Positions 1 through 10,285 of a stretch of DNA of 64,000 bases are shown one piece after another. The DNA is from MSPOR6 sp964652195 (GTDB lineage Bacteria > Poribacteria > WGA-4E > WGA-3G). The notes below the pieces were generated by a model that did not search any database, was not told the origin of the DNA, and saw only the letters and a list, made by a program, of their open reading frames with translations. The DNA is taken from NCBI GenBank assembly GCA_964652195.1, contig CAZZBB010000076.1:29542-93541 (forward strand), given 5' to 3'. The position numbers and the translations under genes were made by a program. Every line of letters begins with the position of its first letter. The first letter of the stretch is position 1.

Positions 1-825
1 TTTACGGATCATATCACGACTTGCAGCCAATGGAAATTCTCCCCCTTCACCCACGAATGTAACCTGTCCTTTTCTCCGTGCTGCATCAACCATCAATCGA
101 TGGGCAGCAGAAGCTCCAGAACAATCAACTGCTTTGTCAATGCCTATTCCGTTCGTCAATTCTCTAATTTTGTCAAGGATATCCTCATCAGTTGGGTCAA
201 GTACCTCTTCTGCACCTAACTTCTTCGCAAGCTCAGCACGATAGGGATGACTTTCAACACCAATGACACGTGCCCCTCGATAACTGGCATTGATGATACC
301 ACCTAATCCGACTGGCCCTAAACCAGTGACCATGACTGTATCTAAAGCATCAACTTCCATCTGTTCCATTGCACCGAAGGTCGGTCCGAGTCCACAACAT
401 GCCATACCACCATGTTCGAAACTCACATCATCCGGAATAGGAAATAGCATGTCCTCCATCTTATGCATATACTGAGCATAGGTAGCACCCGCAACATATT
501 CACCTACCATTTCTCGTATGTTCCGACCACCTGTACAGTGTATATGTTCACCTGTAACACACATATTACACTTGCCACATGCATTTTGTGGTTGTACAAC
601 CACACGATCCCCAACCTTTACACGTCCTGGTTGGGCAACTTCAACAACTTCACCCGCTGCTTCGTGCCCAAAACTTTCTCCTGAACCACCACCTTTGAAA
701 CCCTTATATTCAGTACACATGGGGACAGCACGGATTTTTACGACCGCTACATCACCACCAGCTTTTGGATCTGGTTTATCAACTAACCCACCTTTTTCTT
801 CACCAAACATTGCTGCTACTTTCAT
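1..825 (-). CDS. Zn-dependent alcohol dehydrogenase (MDR family), 3' end outside window
   Basis: The reading frame is open from an ATG at 825 to the window edge (275 codons), so the C-terminus is missing. It is a medium-chain dehydrogenase/reductase that would oxidise an alcohol or polyol with NAD(P). The catalytic-zinc ligands Cys37 and His54-Glu55 (GHEAAG) are visible. The structural-zinc cysteines are Cys83, Cys86, Cys89 and Cys97. The Rossmann motif GLGPVGLGG follows, then a segment with VIGVE typical of nucleotide binding. It is transcribed leftward, away from the 826-1632 gap. The substrate cannot be read from the sequence; sorbitol, threonine or aryl-alcohol-type MDR enzymes are all possible. 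Confidence 0.9.
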   Translation of the reverse strand, partial: MKVAAMFGEEKGGLVDKPDPKAGGDVAVVKIRAVPMCTEYKGFKGGGSGESFGHEAAGEVVEVAQPGRVKVGDRVVVQPQNACGKCNMCVTGEHIHCTGGRNIREMVGEYVAGATYAQYMHKMEDMLFPIPDDVSFEHGGMACCGLGPTFGAMEQMEVDALDTVMVTGLGPVGLGGIINASYRGARVIGVESHPYRAELAKKLGAEEVLDPTDEDILDKIRELTNGIGIDKAVDCSGASAAHRLMVDAARRKGQVTFVGEGGEFPLAASRDMIRK

Positions 826-1632
826 ATTATGTTTAACTCCAAGACTCTATTAATGAGCAAGAGTGTCCTCCTTCTGTGTTGTAATAACACATTATCACAT
901 CAAATAAATTCAGTCAATGCAAATCTATAGTAAATCCATACTAATGGAGCGTCAATTTAATCATCACCCAACATAAACCAAGCGTATTGGGTTTCGTCTG
1001 CTATACCCAGCCTACATAAATCATTCACGTGTGTAAATATAATACCAATTCTAATAAATAATATGCCATTACATAAAATCTATGGAATTGAATATTATTG
1101 TAAACTATCTTCTGTAGGTGCAACCTCACAGTCGCGACTTGGTGATTGACCCTGCAAAATCTCCAAAATCAATGTAACAGTCCAACACTCCAGCGAAGTG
1201 CTATGTCCCAATACACTTTGTATGAAAAACATATAAGTACTTAATACATGCTTAAGTTATATATTTGTTAACATATGTGATTCGCGGAGAATTGGGGTAA
1301 TTGAAATTATAAACCTTTATAGAATAAGGCTTCGTAGAATTGCTCCGTGAAGGTTTCCGTGAAAGTGTAATAAATTCAAGACGACAAATATTAACAGTTT
1401 TTTCAATACACAGTATCCATACATCTAAAATAACTGGAGTTGAGATGAATACTAAAGATGATACTTGAGATAAATATTGGTACACAGGTACCAATATTTA
1501 GTGAGAAAAACTTACATACCCCACAGGCAAAACACAATATAGCAGAATGTTATAAAATATGATAGAATGGACATACTAAGATTCAACCATTAAGAATAGA
1601 ATATTTAGATAGATTGGAATTGGGAACTGATT
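826..1632. other. 807-bp intergenic region between divergent genes
   Basis: No convincing gene. It must carry the promoters of the leftward alcohol dehydrogenase and the rightward dioxygenase. At 1188-1208 is an imperfect palindrome CACTCCAGCGAAGTG followed by CTATGT. It has a near-identical partner at 38149-38169, so this stretch contains a dispersed non-coding repeat. The 80-codon minus frame at 1252-1494 has no recognisable protein character. Confidence 0.5.
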
Positions 1633-2370
1633 TTGACACCTTCAGATCTACACAAATACAAACAAAACGGATTCGTCATACTCAAGAAAATTTTCTCTAA
1701 AAAAGAATGTGATGAAGTTGTACAACATATGGAAGATCTCCATCTGGGAAATAAACATCTTGAAGGATTCTTCCAACAGGATAAATATGGGGCACGGACA
1801 TTTAATCAGCATCTATACGACCCATTAGTTTTAAGGTTATTAATTCATCCGCGTTTACACCAACCATTATCTACTTGCTTTGGTGATGAACCTGAAGGAA
1901 TACAATCGATGCATTTTTATGAGGGTTCTGAGCACCCCTTACATCAAGATCAATATTATTTACCTGATTGTATGTCTGCATGGATGGCAATGGTAGATGT
2001 TAATGAGAACAATGGTGCTTTAGTAGTCCAACCCGGCTCAAATAGAGGTAGGTTAGTTACAAAAAATGATGTGCCAATGATCATGCAACCCAATGAGACC
2101 TATGAACAGCAACAACACAACCGTTATTTCCCCGCAGTACAAAATGTATTTAAAGAAAATGGAAATGAACTCATTCATGTGTATGTTGATGTAGGGGATG
2201 TTGTATTGTTTGATGGAAAGCTCATACATGGAGGAGCAAAAATACAAAGACCTGGAACACGCAGACATGCCTTGGCATGCCACTATATTCCCTATAGTTC
2301 TGAAAATTGGGAACGCGATTGGCCGAGATTTTCATTCAATGGAACTAAACGAGTACATTATAGAAAGTAA
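1633..2370 (+). CDS. Phytanoyl-CoA dioxygenase (PhyH) family protein
   Basis: 245 aa, a non-haem Fe(II)/2-oxoglutarate-dependent oxygenase of the PhyH superfamily. The iron triad is visible: His104-x-Asp106 (HQDQYYL) and distal His199 (LIHGG), with Arg210/211 placed to bind 2-oxoglutarate. The start is TTG at 1633, chosen because MTPSDLHKYKQNGFVIL matches the usual PhyH N-terminus and the first ATG would remove 32 conserved residues. A weak GGGA lies about 8 nt upstream. Members hydroxylate many small molecules, so the substrate is unknown. It stands alone between gaps. Confidence 0.88.
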   Translation: MTPSDLHKYKQNGFVILKKIFSKKECDEVVQHMEDLHLGNKHLEGFFQQDKYGARTFNQHLYDPLVLRLLIHPRLHQPLSTCFGDEPEGIQSMHFYEGSEHPLHQDQYYLPDCMSAWMAMVDVNENNGALVVQPGSNRGRLVTKNDVPMIMQPNETYEQQQHNRYFPAVQNVFKENGNELIHVYVDVGDVVLFDGKLIHGGAKIQRPGTRRHALACHYIPYSSENWERDWPRFSFNGTKRVHYRK

Positions 2371-2555
2371 TGTGAATTCAGTATAGGGAAAACAAAGTAA
2401 TCAATTCCGTAAACCTATATGGAAAAATACTAAGATAAATGGTATACTATTGTAGATATAAGTAAATAGTTCAACATAGTTTTCAACTTAAAAATATATT
2501 TTTACTCATCTAACTGTAATATGACTTAAGAAAATTACATATAGGAGAATTGTTG

Positions 2556-5177
2556 ATGCGTAAGCTTTGGATTTTCTGTATTGGTGTAATTGCCTTTTCT
2601 TGTTATTGTCAAATTATTTCTGCTCAAGAGACTACAAATAAGGAACAACCTGCAGCTGCAAATGAAACTGATAAAAAGAAAAAAGAATATGAGGATTTTG
2701 CAAAAGTAATTGAAGATAGTAAGAGTTATCAAGGTTTGTATAGACTCTACCAGAAAAAAGAAAACTTATACTGTGAAATAGAACCAAACCAATTAAACAA
2801 ACCATTTCTATGTATGTTAAGTATCTCTCGAGGTATCGGATCAGGTCGTATATTATCAGGAATGACAATGGATGAATGGTTACTTGAATGGCGTCGTGTT
2901 GGCGACAAGGTTCATCTTGTTCGAAAAAATGTCAGGTTCCGTGCAAAAAAAGGAACACCGATAGGACATGCGGTAGATTATGGCTATAGCGATTCAGTGC
3001 TCTTCGCTTTAAAATTAGAAAGTATACATCCCCAACGCAAAAGTCTATTAGTAAACATCACACCGGTATTTATTTCAGATCTACCTCCATTATCAGGTAG
3101 TATAGGTGGTGGCGCACGATTTGATAAAAGCAGAAGCACGTGGGAAGCAATCAAGGTTTTTCCGAAAAATGTTGAATTAAGAGTTGCAGCTGTATACTCG
3201 GCTGGTGGAAGTCGAGAAACTATTCCAGATTCACGAGGAATACAGGTGGGTATTCACTATAGTCTCGCTGCACTTCCATCAAACAACTATCAACCCCGTT
3301 TCGCAGATGATCGTGTAGGCCATTTTATGACTACTGTAAAAGACTATTCTCTGCAAACAAGTGAAGAACCATATATACGTTATGTCAATAGATGGCATTT
3401 AGAAAAAGCTGATAAGAAAGCAAAACTATCTCCTCCAGTAGAACCAATCATCTTTTATATTGAAAAAACTGTACCCCATAAGTTAAGACCTTATGTCAGA
3501 CAAGGTATCTTAGAATGGAATAAAGCTTTTGAAACTGCTGGATTTGTTGATGCGATTGAAGCACGGATTCAACAAGATCATGAGACTTGGGATCCAGAGG
3601 ATGCAAGATATAATACAATACGATGGATTGTTGGCGCTTCCTTCGCTATTGGACCTTCTCGTGTTAATCCATTAACTGGACAAATACTTGATGCTGACAT
3701 ACTTGTTGGTGAAAGTTGGATTAGATATTGGCAAAGAGAATATTCTACATTCATTGAGGAATTAGAACATGAACGAGAACATCCTGTTGATCACACATCA
3801 CGTTTTAACTGTCAAATGGCTGCTGGATTAGCCAGACAGATGGGATTCATGGCAAGTGTATTGCAAGCACGTGGACTAATGGATGATGATGGTGAAATAC
3901 CTGATGAATTTATCGGACAAGCACTAAAAGCTTTAATAATGCACGAAGTAGGACATACATTAGGATTACGTCATAACTTCAAGGCAAGTACTGTATATTC
4001 ACTTAAAGAAATTCACGGAAGAAAAGGTGAACCACTGGTCGGTTCTGTAATGGAATATGATTCTGTAAATATCGCTCCAGAAGGGAAAAAGCAAGGGGAT
4101 TACTATACTTCAACACTTGGACCATGGGATCATTGGGTAATTGAATATGCATATAAACCAGTGGGCGGTGGTTCTCCAGAGGAAGAATTAAAAGAACTGG
4201 GTAAAATCGCCTCACGTGCCCCTGAATCAGAATTAAGATATGGCACAGATGGGGATGCTTCTATGTACCAATATCGGGATTTGGATCCATTAGTAAATCG
4301 GTGGGATATGGGGTCAGATCCTCTAAATTTCGCTAAGCATCAAAGAGAAATCGTGTCAGAACTTTGGGATAAGATTTCTGATAAAGTCACAAAAGAAGGT
4401 ATGGGGTATCAAAGAGTCCGACGGGCATTCAGATCTCTGCTGAGTGAATATAGTTCTTCAATGTTTCTCGCAACGCGATTCATAGGTGGACAATACCATC
4501 ATAGAGACCATCGTGGTGATGAAAATGCACGTTTACCTTACGTTCCTGTTTCAGCGAAAAAACAACGTGAAGCACTAAAATTTATTAAAGATTTTGCACT
4601 TTCAGATGAAGCGTTTAATTTCTCGCCTGAATTATTGAATAGTTTGGCTATAACTCGTTGGAGTGATTGGGGATCAAGTAGCAATAATTCAACACGATTG
4701 GATTATCCAATACATGATGTAATCCTCAGAAATCAATCTCAAATTATTGGACGTCTACTACATCCAAATATACTCGCTCGTGTACAGGATACTGAGTTAA
4801 AGTTTAATGAGAATGATGTATTTACATTACCAGAACTATTTAATGGGATTACAGAAGCAGTATGGGTAGATCTTGATGCAAACCCTGATGCGAAACAGTG
4901 GACAAATGCAGATGCTTATATCTCTGGATTCCGTCGCGGTTTACAACGGGAACATCTGAAGCAGCTAATTAAATTAGTGTTAGCTGCAGATAGTGGAACT
5001 CCTGAAGATGCAAGATCTCTTGCGAGACTACATCTTAGGCAAATTAACTCACGTATCCAAGATGTTCTTCAAAAATCCAAGCCACAACTTGATGATTATA
5101 CAGTCGCGCATTTGGAAGAATCACAAGTTAGAGTTGCGAAAGCGTTGGATGCTAATTTTGAAGTACTGAAGAGATAA
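2556..5177 (+). CDS. Secreted zinc-dependent metalloprotease (met-zincin, DUF5117/DUF4953 type)
   Basis: 873 aa from ATG 2556. AGGAG at 2543-2547 gives 8-nt spacing, which favours this start over the two TTG codons just before it. An N-terminal signal peptide (hydrophobic run ending near SAQ) implies export. The DUF5117-like N-terminal region leads to a met-zincin catalytic domain with the zinc site HEVGHTLGLRH (His463, Glu464, His467, His473) and a downstream Met-turn candidate SVMEYD. Length and order fit the bacterial DUF5117-DUF4953 family, which is usually periplasmic or surface exposed. The substrate is unknown. It is followed by a strong terminator at 5213. Confidence 0.9.
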   Translation: MRKLWIFCIGVIAFSCYCQIISAQETTNKEQPAAANETDKKKKEYEDFAKVIEDSKSYQGLYRLYQKKENLYCEIEPNQLNKPFLCMLSISRGIGSGRILSGMTMDEWLLEWRRVGDKVHLVRKNVRFRAKKGTPIGHAVDYGYSDSVLFALKLESIHPQRKSLLVNITPVFISDLPPLSGSIGGGARFDKSRSTWEAIKVFPKNVELRVAAVYSAGGSRETIPDSRGIQVGIHYSLAALPSNNYQPRFADDRVGHFMTTVKDYSLQTSEEPYIRYVNRWHLEKADKKAKLSPPVEPIIFYIEKTVPHKLRPYVRQGILEWNKAFETAGFVDAIEARIQQDHETWDPEDARYNTIRWIVGASFAIGPSRVNPLTGQILDADILVGESWIRYWQREYSTFIEELEHEREHPVDHTSRFNCQMAAGLARQMGFMASVLQARGLMDDDGEIPDEFIGQALKALIMHEVGHTLGLRHNFKASTVYSLKEIHGRKGEPLVGSVMEYDSVNIAPEGKKQGDYYTSTLGPWDHWVIEYAYKPVGGGSPEEELKELGKIASRAPESELRYGTDGDASMYQYRDLDPLVNRWDMGSDPLNFAKHQREIVSELWDKISDKVTKEGMGYQRVRRAFRSLLSEYSSSMFLATRFIGGQYHHRDHRGDENARLPYVPVSAKKQREALKFIKDFALSDEAFNFSPELLNSLAITRWSDWGSSSNNSTRLDYPIHDVILRNQSQIIGRLLHPNILARVQDTELKFNENDVFTLPELFNGITEAVWVDLDANPDAKQWTNADAYISGFRRGLQREHLKQLIKLVLAADSGTPEDARSLARLHLRQINSRIQDVLQKSKPQLDDYTVAHLEESQVRVAKALDANFEVLKR

Positions 5178-5212
5178 GTAGAGTTTAATATTTCGAAATC
5201 TATTGATATGTG

Positions 5213-5247
5213 AAATCGGCGGGGGTGATACCTCCGCCGATTTTGTT
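5213..5247 (+). terminator. Rho-independent terminator after the metalloprotease
   Basis: AAATCGGCGG (5213-5222) pairs perfectly with CCGCCGATTT (5234-5243). Three more inner pairs, one of them G-T, close a TGATA loop. The stem ends in a TTTT-rich tail, which fits termination of the gene ending at 5177. Confidence 0.85.
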
Positions 5248-5289
5248 GAAATTTAAAATAAGTCTTGAGGAATATATAGAAATAATTCA

Positions 5290-6204
5290 ATGGAAGTAAT
5301 GCAATATACACCAGATTTGTTAGAGTCAATAACAGACTTTTATAATAACCTTATACATAATGTGCCGTATTGTTACCCTGTATCAATAGGTAAATTTGAA
5401 TCTGTATTACAAAGTATAACTGGTAATCCTGAAGATAGTGAAGATGACGAATTAAAGGAAGAAACAGCCTATCTTGTAATTAATAATGGTATTGTTGAAG
5501 CTTATATCCATATTGGAATCGAAACCGATGAGGATAAAAAGGAATATGGGGGAATAATCAAGTTTTTTGGCTACAAACGTGGATCAAGAGAAGCAGGACA
5601 AATCATACTCAAGAAAGCAGAAGATTTTCTGAGAACAAACAATGCCACTCGTATTTATGCTTTCTCAAAGCAATATCAATATCCAATTTACCACTACAGA
5701 TACGCACACTTGTCAAATACACTTGACCATATTGAAGCATTGTTTGGAATGAATGGATTTACACGCTGTAGTGGGCAAGTATTCTTGGATTGGAAAAATT
5801 ACATTGTTAATCCTACACTATCAACTATTCCAATAGAGCTTAAACTTGATTGGAAAGATGGTAGAGGTAGACTACAGAATTGTAATCTAACAGCATACAT
5901 AGATGGTGAAGAAATTGGCCAATGTTGGACTAATTCATGTGGTGATTTTACTGATCATCAAGAGGTACAAGATTGGGTATATATTGATTGGTTGGGTATA
6001 GAGGAAGAATATCAAGGACAAGGATTAGGGAAATATCTACTTGAATATACTTTACAAGAATTGAATAAAATCGGATATAAACACACAACACTCAGTACAA
6101 GTTGGGATAATCATCTCGCATTTCTGTTATATACGAACTTAGGTTATCGCGTTATGGATTGGACTTACGGATATGAGAAAACATTCAAAGAAGAATCATC
6201 CTAA
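5290..6204 (+). CDS. GNAT-family N-acetyltransferase (two-lobed)
   Basis: 304 aa. The C-terminal third carries a typical GNAT acetyl-CoA site: YIDWLGIEEEYQGQGLGKYL contains the Q/R-x-x-G-x-G/A loop, followed by LGYRVMDWTYGYEKTF as the terminal strands. The N-terminal half (residues 1-150) has a second, degenerate GNAT-like layout, so this may be a double-GNAT protein. No signal peptide, so presumably cytoplasmic. The ribosome-binding site before the ATG is poor: GAGG lies about 19 nt upstream. Acceptor unknown. It lies convergent with the DUF5916 gene and may share the hairpin at 6218-6261. Confidence 0.8.
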   Translation: MEVMQYTPDLLESITDFYNNLIHNVPYCYPVSIGKFESVLQSITGNPEDSEDDELKEETAYLVINNGIVEAYIHIGIETDEDKKEYGGIIKFFGYKRGSREAGQIILKKAEDFLRTNNATRIYAFSKQYQYPIYHYRYAHLSNTLDHIEALFGMNGFTRCSGQVFLDWKNYIVNPTLSTIPIELKLDWKDGRGRLQNCNLTAYIDGEEIGQCWTNSCGDFTDHQEVQDWVYIDWLGIEEEYQGQGLGKYLLEYTLQELNKIGYKHTTLSTSWDNHLAFLLYTNLGYRVMDWTYGYEKTFKEESS

Positions 6205-6217
6205 TACACAGATATAG

Positions 6218-6261
6218 GATGTGGTATATTTGTTATATTGTATACTTCAATATACCACATC
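6218..6261. terminator. Possible bidirectional terminator hairpin
   Basis: GATGTGGTATA (6218-6228) is repeated inverted as TATACCACATC (6251-6261), with a 22-nt AT-rich loop. It lies exactly between two convergent genes. There is no clear T-run on either side, so termination is inferred from position. Confidence 0.5.
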
Positions 6262-6283
6262 ATATCCGTAATAATATTCATAT

Positions 6284-8269
6284 CTACCAAATGAAAGTTA
6301 ATTTGGCAAAAGCTTGGTTTACTGTTTCTTTAGCATCTTGATCCCCATAAACGAGATAGAAGACAAAATTCTCAAGGAATGAATACTTGAACACAGCATT
6401 GAGATTAGGTTTATGGTCACCCCCCGTTCGTACCCGGAATGTAATCCATTTTTCTTCGCCTATTTCAATGTTTAAGCTTGTACGAAGAGAAAATTCCTGA
6501 TTTGTCTTTCCATCAGGGAAAGTCTGCCATAAATTCTCACCTTTCAACCCTATAGACAGAAATTGGAAAGGTATTATATTTGTAGCTGTAGTAAGAAATG
6601 TTGCCTTTGCACCTTCAAATTCACCATATTGTCCTACTACAAAAACCCTTGCTGGACTCTGGCGGTTATAAACAGCTTGTGCTGCCATAACCCAATTATT
6701 GTGCACATCATAAGACCAATTCCTGTAAAACGTGCCAGTTTGCCATTTTTCTCCCAAATCAAATTCAACAAGTTGAAAATGATCGCCCCGTATCCTTTCA
6801 CCTGAATGGTTCCAAGTGAGTGATTGTACGGATTCAAACTTAATAGTCTGTATAATTCCTTGCTCAATTGGCCAACGGTAGACTCCCCAGAAACTTGGCT
6901 GTCTTATGTCTGTAAGTCGTACAAACCCGTTAATAGGATTAAAACCTTCTGTAATATCTCTATAGGCAAAACTGATGATCGGGTTACCTCTACGATTTAT
7001 CTCAGTCAATATTGCACGATTGTCATCTTGGCCAGTTTCCCAATTGATTGCATAATTCCCGATGAAATTAAATGACTGGGGTAATCGAATTCTGGTATCA
7101 ACAGATAACGATCTGTTATATGTCTCTTTTAGTTCTTTTGTAGCTCCAAACACACCAACAGATGATGAATTCCCTAAATCCCACATACCTCTTAGTAATG
7201 TATTATGACTCTTATCTTCTGTCTCTCTAACATTCATGAATCCGTATGTGGCATTTCCTAACTTTCCAATTATTTTTCCTCCATAATCTATTTCACCAAT
7301 CCGTCTGCTATAGAATAACGAAATAGGGGCACGGAAAATACGACCATCTTCTTGGAAGAATGGTCTTCTATCAGTTAGCCTTTGCTCAAGATCAGACAAT
7401 ACAATACCTTGTACTTCAGATTCGTTATGACTAAAATCAGGAAAGAGTGTACCAATGATTCGAGTGCTTGTATTAGGTTTATAGGATACATCAGCTCCAA
7501 TATGTGGTGATAAACGGTCAAATAAGACATCTGATTCAATAGTTCCATCATATTTGGTAGATAAATAACCGATAACTTCGTACTTCTTGTCTGAGATCTC
7601 ATGAACAAACTTTAGATTCTCCAATGTTCCAAATCTATTCGCATCCGATACATTTACTCCTGTATCTGCCCAAGTACTTGTTCGATCAAGACTTTGATGA
7701 CGGCGTACTAAGTTTAACCCCCAACTTTGCTCAGTTTTTTCAGGTAAGTCAAGAATTTTATATGGAATCTTCATCTCAACAGTCCAAACTGACTCATCTA
7801 TTAAAGCTGCAGCTGACCAAACACCATCCCATCCGATATCACCCTGTTTGTCATCAAGTTGTGTTCCTAAAGGATTTACTGCAAAACAATAGGTTCGTAT
7901 TTTATCATGATAGGTATCAATGTAAATTGCAACATGATCCTCAAACTTAAAACTACCATCTCTTCGTGTCTGATTAGCTATCATTTGCGAAGCTTCCTGA
8001 AAACAACGAAAGCCAACGTAGAGTGCATTATTATCATATCCGATATATATTTGTGTCTTGTCTGGAACCGTTGTCTCTAATTCAGCAACTCGAAACTCTT
8101 CAATTGGTGTTATTTGTTTCCATATTTCATCATCCACATTACCATCAATCACAGGTGGAGTTTCCAGTTTCTTTACTTCTATTGTTTGAGAAAACACTAT
8201 TGAAGATTGAATTAAGAGAAAAACACAGAAAATCAATAGACCAATTCGTAGACTGTGTATTATAGTCAT
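6284..8269 (-). CDS. DUF5916-type outer-membrane protein with N-terminal CBM9-like domain
   Basis: 661 aa. A signal peptide (hydrophobic run ending VFSQ) is followed by a CBM9-like carbohydrate-binding fold opened by the motif PPVIDGNVDDEIW. Residues about 230-661 are rich in alternating amphipathic strands and end in Phe-Ile-Trp, an aromatic terminus typical of outer-membrane beta-barrels. This is the architecture of DUF5916 proteins. The role is unproven; a glycan-binding or transport channel is plausible. The start is supported by AAGGAG just upstream of the ATG. It is separated by 210 bp from the next leftward gene. Confidence 0.85.
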   Translation of the reverse strand: MTIIHSLRIGLLIFCVFLLIQSSIVFSQTIEVKKLETPPVIDGNVDDEIWKQITPIEEFRVAELETTVPDKTQIYIGYDNNALYVGFRCFQEASQMIANQTRRDGSFKFEDHVAIYIDTYHDKIRTYCFAVNPLGTQLDDKQGDIGWDGVWSAAALIDESVWTVEMKIPYKILDLPEKTEQSWGLNLVRRHQSLDRTSTWADTGVNVSDANRFGTLENLKFVHEISDKKYEVIGYLSTKYDGTIESDVLFDRLSPHIGADVSYKPNTSTRIIGTLFPDFSHNESEVQGIVLSDLEQRLTDRRPFFQEDGRIFRAPISLFYSRRIGEIDYGGKIIGKLGNATYGFMNVRETEDKSHNTLLRGMWDLGNSSSVGVFGATKELKETYNRSLSVDTRIRLPQSFNFIGNYAINWETGQDDNRAILTEINRRGNPIISFAYRDITEGFNPINGFVRLTDIRQPSFWGVYRWPIEQGIIQTIKFESVQSLTWNHSGERIRGDHFQLVEFDLGEKWQTGTFYRNWSYDVHNNWVMAAQAVYNRQSPARVFVVGQYGEFEGAKATFLTTATNIIPFQFLSIGLKGENLWQTFPDGKTNQEFSLRTSLNIEIGEEKWITFRVRTGGDHKPNLNAVFKYSFLENFVFYLVYGDQDAKETVNQAFAKLTFIW

Positions 8270-8479
8270 TTTACTCCTTCAGATTTTATATCTTTTAAAA
8301 TAAAATGGCACTAAATCAGATATGGTTGAGTATCATCTTATATTATGGTGATTTCAACCAAATTACTTAGTACCAGATTTTCATATTTGTATTCTTGGGT
8401 ATATTAGTTTTATATTGTTTTTTTTCTAATTGAACATTCAATTATAAATGAAAACCTTCATAAAAACCCATTATAGATA

Positions 8480-9511
8480 TTATACATTTAATTCCTTCAA
8501 AACTGTAGTGGCTTTTATAGCCATATCAGATGTAGGATCACGTCTGACTATTCTATTTAATTGATATACTGCACGTTCATCTCCCTCCTCTGCTAATACT
8601 AATGCCTCCTCAAAACCCTTGTTAATATAGCTTAAATCTCTTGGAAATATTGTTAGGTCTAAATCTCTCCAATAGTACTTCAATTCATCAGAATCCCATT
8701 TCTCATAAACATCATCCCATTTTAGATTGTTAAAAATATTCAAGTGTGGTTCAAGCATATGTTCTGCTATTGGATCATCAACTGCTTGATACCGGTTGTC
8801 GAGAGACACACGAAGCCGATCCTCTGATAAATTTGGAAGTGCCTTATGGATTGTTAATGCAGGGAAAATTAAAGTATCACCAATTTCATAGTTGGTTGTA
8901 TGCCATTCACCTGATAACTCATCTGTATCAACACAGAGTCCACCTGCCCCCAGTGAAAAGTGGTGTTCCATCACACTCTTGACTTTATGTGATCCGGGTA
9001 ATACTGCCAAACCACCTAACTCAATTGGACAATCACCAACTGGTGCCCAACAGGTGTATGTCTGGAAATTACCTTGAAAATGTACAAAATCCTGATGTAT
9101 CGGCGTTGTATGTTCAGTATATTTTGGATACCAAAGTCGTGCAATCTTCTGTGGGTGTGGTAATACCTCTTTACCTATGATTTTCTCCAGCATTTCAACG
9201 ACTTCTAACCAATGACCTGACCGATGAAATACTTCCAATTTGTAAACCTCATGGTAAACATCAGTGTATTCTGGATCTCCCTCAGTACACTGTGTTGAAA
9301 TATCAGCAATTCCATCCATTGGATCTGTGTCTGGAATTAGCCAACCACTCTTCTGCATGGTTGAAAGCATTTCCATTCGTAAATCCAGCAACTTGTAAGG
9401 ATCTTGCAACTTCTTGAAAAATAGATAACCTTCATCCGACATTCTTGAACGAAGCCTTTCTGGATTATCCATTATATCATTAGATATGCGAAGTTCTCGT
9501 AATTCCTCCAT
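8480..9511 (-). CDS. Phytanoyl-CoA dioxygenase (PhyH) family protein, long form
   Basis: 343 aa, Fe(II)/2-oxoglutarate-dependent oxygenase. Iron ligands are His139-x-Asp141 (PIHQDFVHF) and His222 (TIHKALPN), with Arg232/234 (DRLRVSLDNRY) as the likely 2-oxoglutarate contact. The region VLPGSHK between them is characteristic of the family. About 70 residues C-terminal to the core form a helical, acidic tail ending MAIKATTVLKEL that resembles a HEAT-like repeat. AAGGAG sits about 10 nt upstream of the ATG. It is a paralogue of the 1633-2370 gene in fold only; substrate unknown. Confidence 0.87.
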   Translation of the reverse strand: MEELRELRISNDIMDNPERLRSRMSDEGYLFFKKLQDPYKLLDLRMEMLSTMQKSGWLIPDTDPMDGIADISTQCTEGDPEYTDVYHEVYKLEVFHRSGHWLEVVEMLEKIIGKEVLPHPQKIARLWYPKYTEHTTPIHQDFVHFQGNFQTYTCWAPVGDCPIELGGLAVLPGSHKVKSVMEHHFSLGAGGLCVDTDELSGEWHTTNYEIGDTLIFPALTIHKALPNLSEDRLRVSLDNRYQAVDDPIAEHMLEPHLNIFNNLKWDDVYEKWDSDELKYYWRDLDLTIFPRDLSYINKGFEEALVLAEEGDERAVYQLNRIVRRDPTSDMAIKATTVLKELNV

Positions 9512-9650
9512 ATTCTGAGTACTCCTTGGTCAACCTGTTAATTTAGCTATAATTGCTTTCGGATTTAGTCGTTTTAGACTTGGTAAAATGTTTGAAGAGT
9601 GCGATAAACCCTTGTATTGATTGGGTTTATATGGTATAAGAGATAAGAAA

Positions 9651-9670
9651 TTAGGGGCTGGACCCCCTAA
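9651..9670. repeat. Short GC-rich hairpin
   Basis: TTAGGGG (9651-9657) and CCCCTAA (9664-9670) form a perfect 7-bp stem with a 6-nt loop. It marks the left edge of the gene-poor, decayed patch. Confidence 0.5.
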
Positions 9671-9717
9671 TTGAACACAAAAAACGAGTTGTTTTCTAAT
9701 GTTCTCGCTTTTCTACA

Positions 9718-10059
9718 TTGTATAAGAATCCGTCAGAAAAATCAACTTATTACGGAGTATCTGATGGATTGATTAAGATTATAGAGATGTTCCCAACCCA
9801 AGAGGATTGTATAGCGTATTTGGAGCGTCCCTTGACGCTTACTAAGGACACAGTTAAAATGACAAACCGGGAATCGCTTTTCCAGGTAATGAAGAAAAGA
9901 AGCGGTCTATTCCATAAGTCTTTTTCCAGTTTTGACACCATGCTTATCTGCTACAAGGATATACAAACTTTTAGGATCAAACAGATAGTTTTGAACAACA
10001 ACAAATACATCTTTGACCAAGGGAAACCTGTGCTAAAGAAGCGTTGTATCGTGCGATAG
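9718..10059 (+). pseudogene. Decayed transposase-like remnant (possibly IS1595-type N-terminus)
   Basis: A 113-codon open frame. The start IIEMFPTQEDCIAYLER resembles the N-terminal part of IS1595/ISXO2-type transposases, which continue with an RWP...CPxC zinc ribbon. Here the zinc ribbon is absent and the rest is not recognisable, although GLFHKSF vaguely recalls the FH segment that follows the ribbon. The start codon is not ATG and there is no catalytic DDE region. I read it as a mobile-element relic. It could also be a coincidental open frame. Confidence 0.35.
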
Positions 10060-10211
10060 CTACCTCCTTTTGATGTCCACCGGGAGATATTTAACAAGGT
10101 GACCTGACCAGTCATCGCAAGCAGGGAAAATACAACTTGGCATAACTGGCGGATCATAGTAGTAGATAAACATGGATTAAGTACAGTAAATAATGCTATA
10201 ATTTCTGGTAT

Positions 10212-10267
10212 GGATGTGTGTCCTTTCTAAGTTATGATAAAGTTTTAAAACTTTAGGACAGACACCC
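10212..10267. repeat. 56-bp imperfect inverted repeat (MITE-like or terminator)
   Basis: GGATGTGTGTCCT (10212-10224) is repeated inverted as AGGACAGACACCC (10255-10267) with two mismatches. Inside lies the perfect palindrome AAAGTTTTAAAACTTT (10239-10254). A T-run follows on the plus strand. It sits between two gene fragments, so it may be the ends of a deleted element or a terminator. Confidence 0.5.
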
Positions 10268-10285
10268 TTTTTATTTAAGTGTTTT

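Noticed and set aside
1252..1494. 80-codon open frame on the minus strand
   Set aside because: No family resemblance, no ribosome-binding site and AT-driven composition in a repeat-bearing gap.
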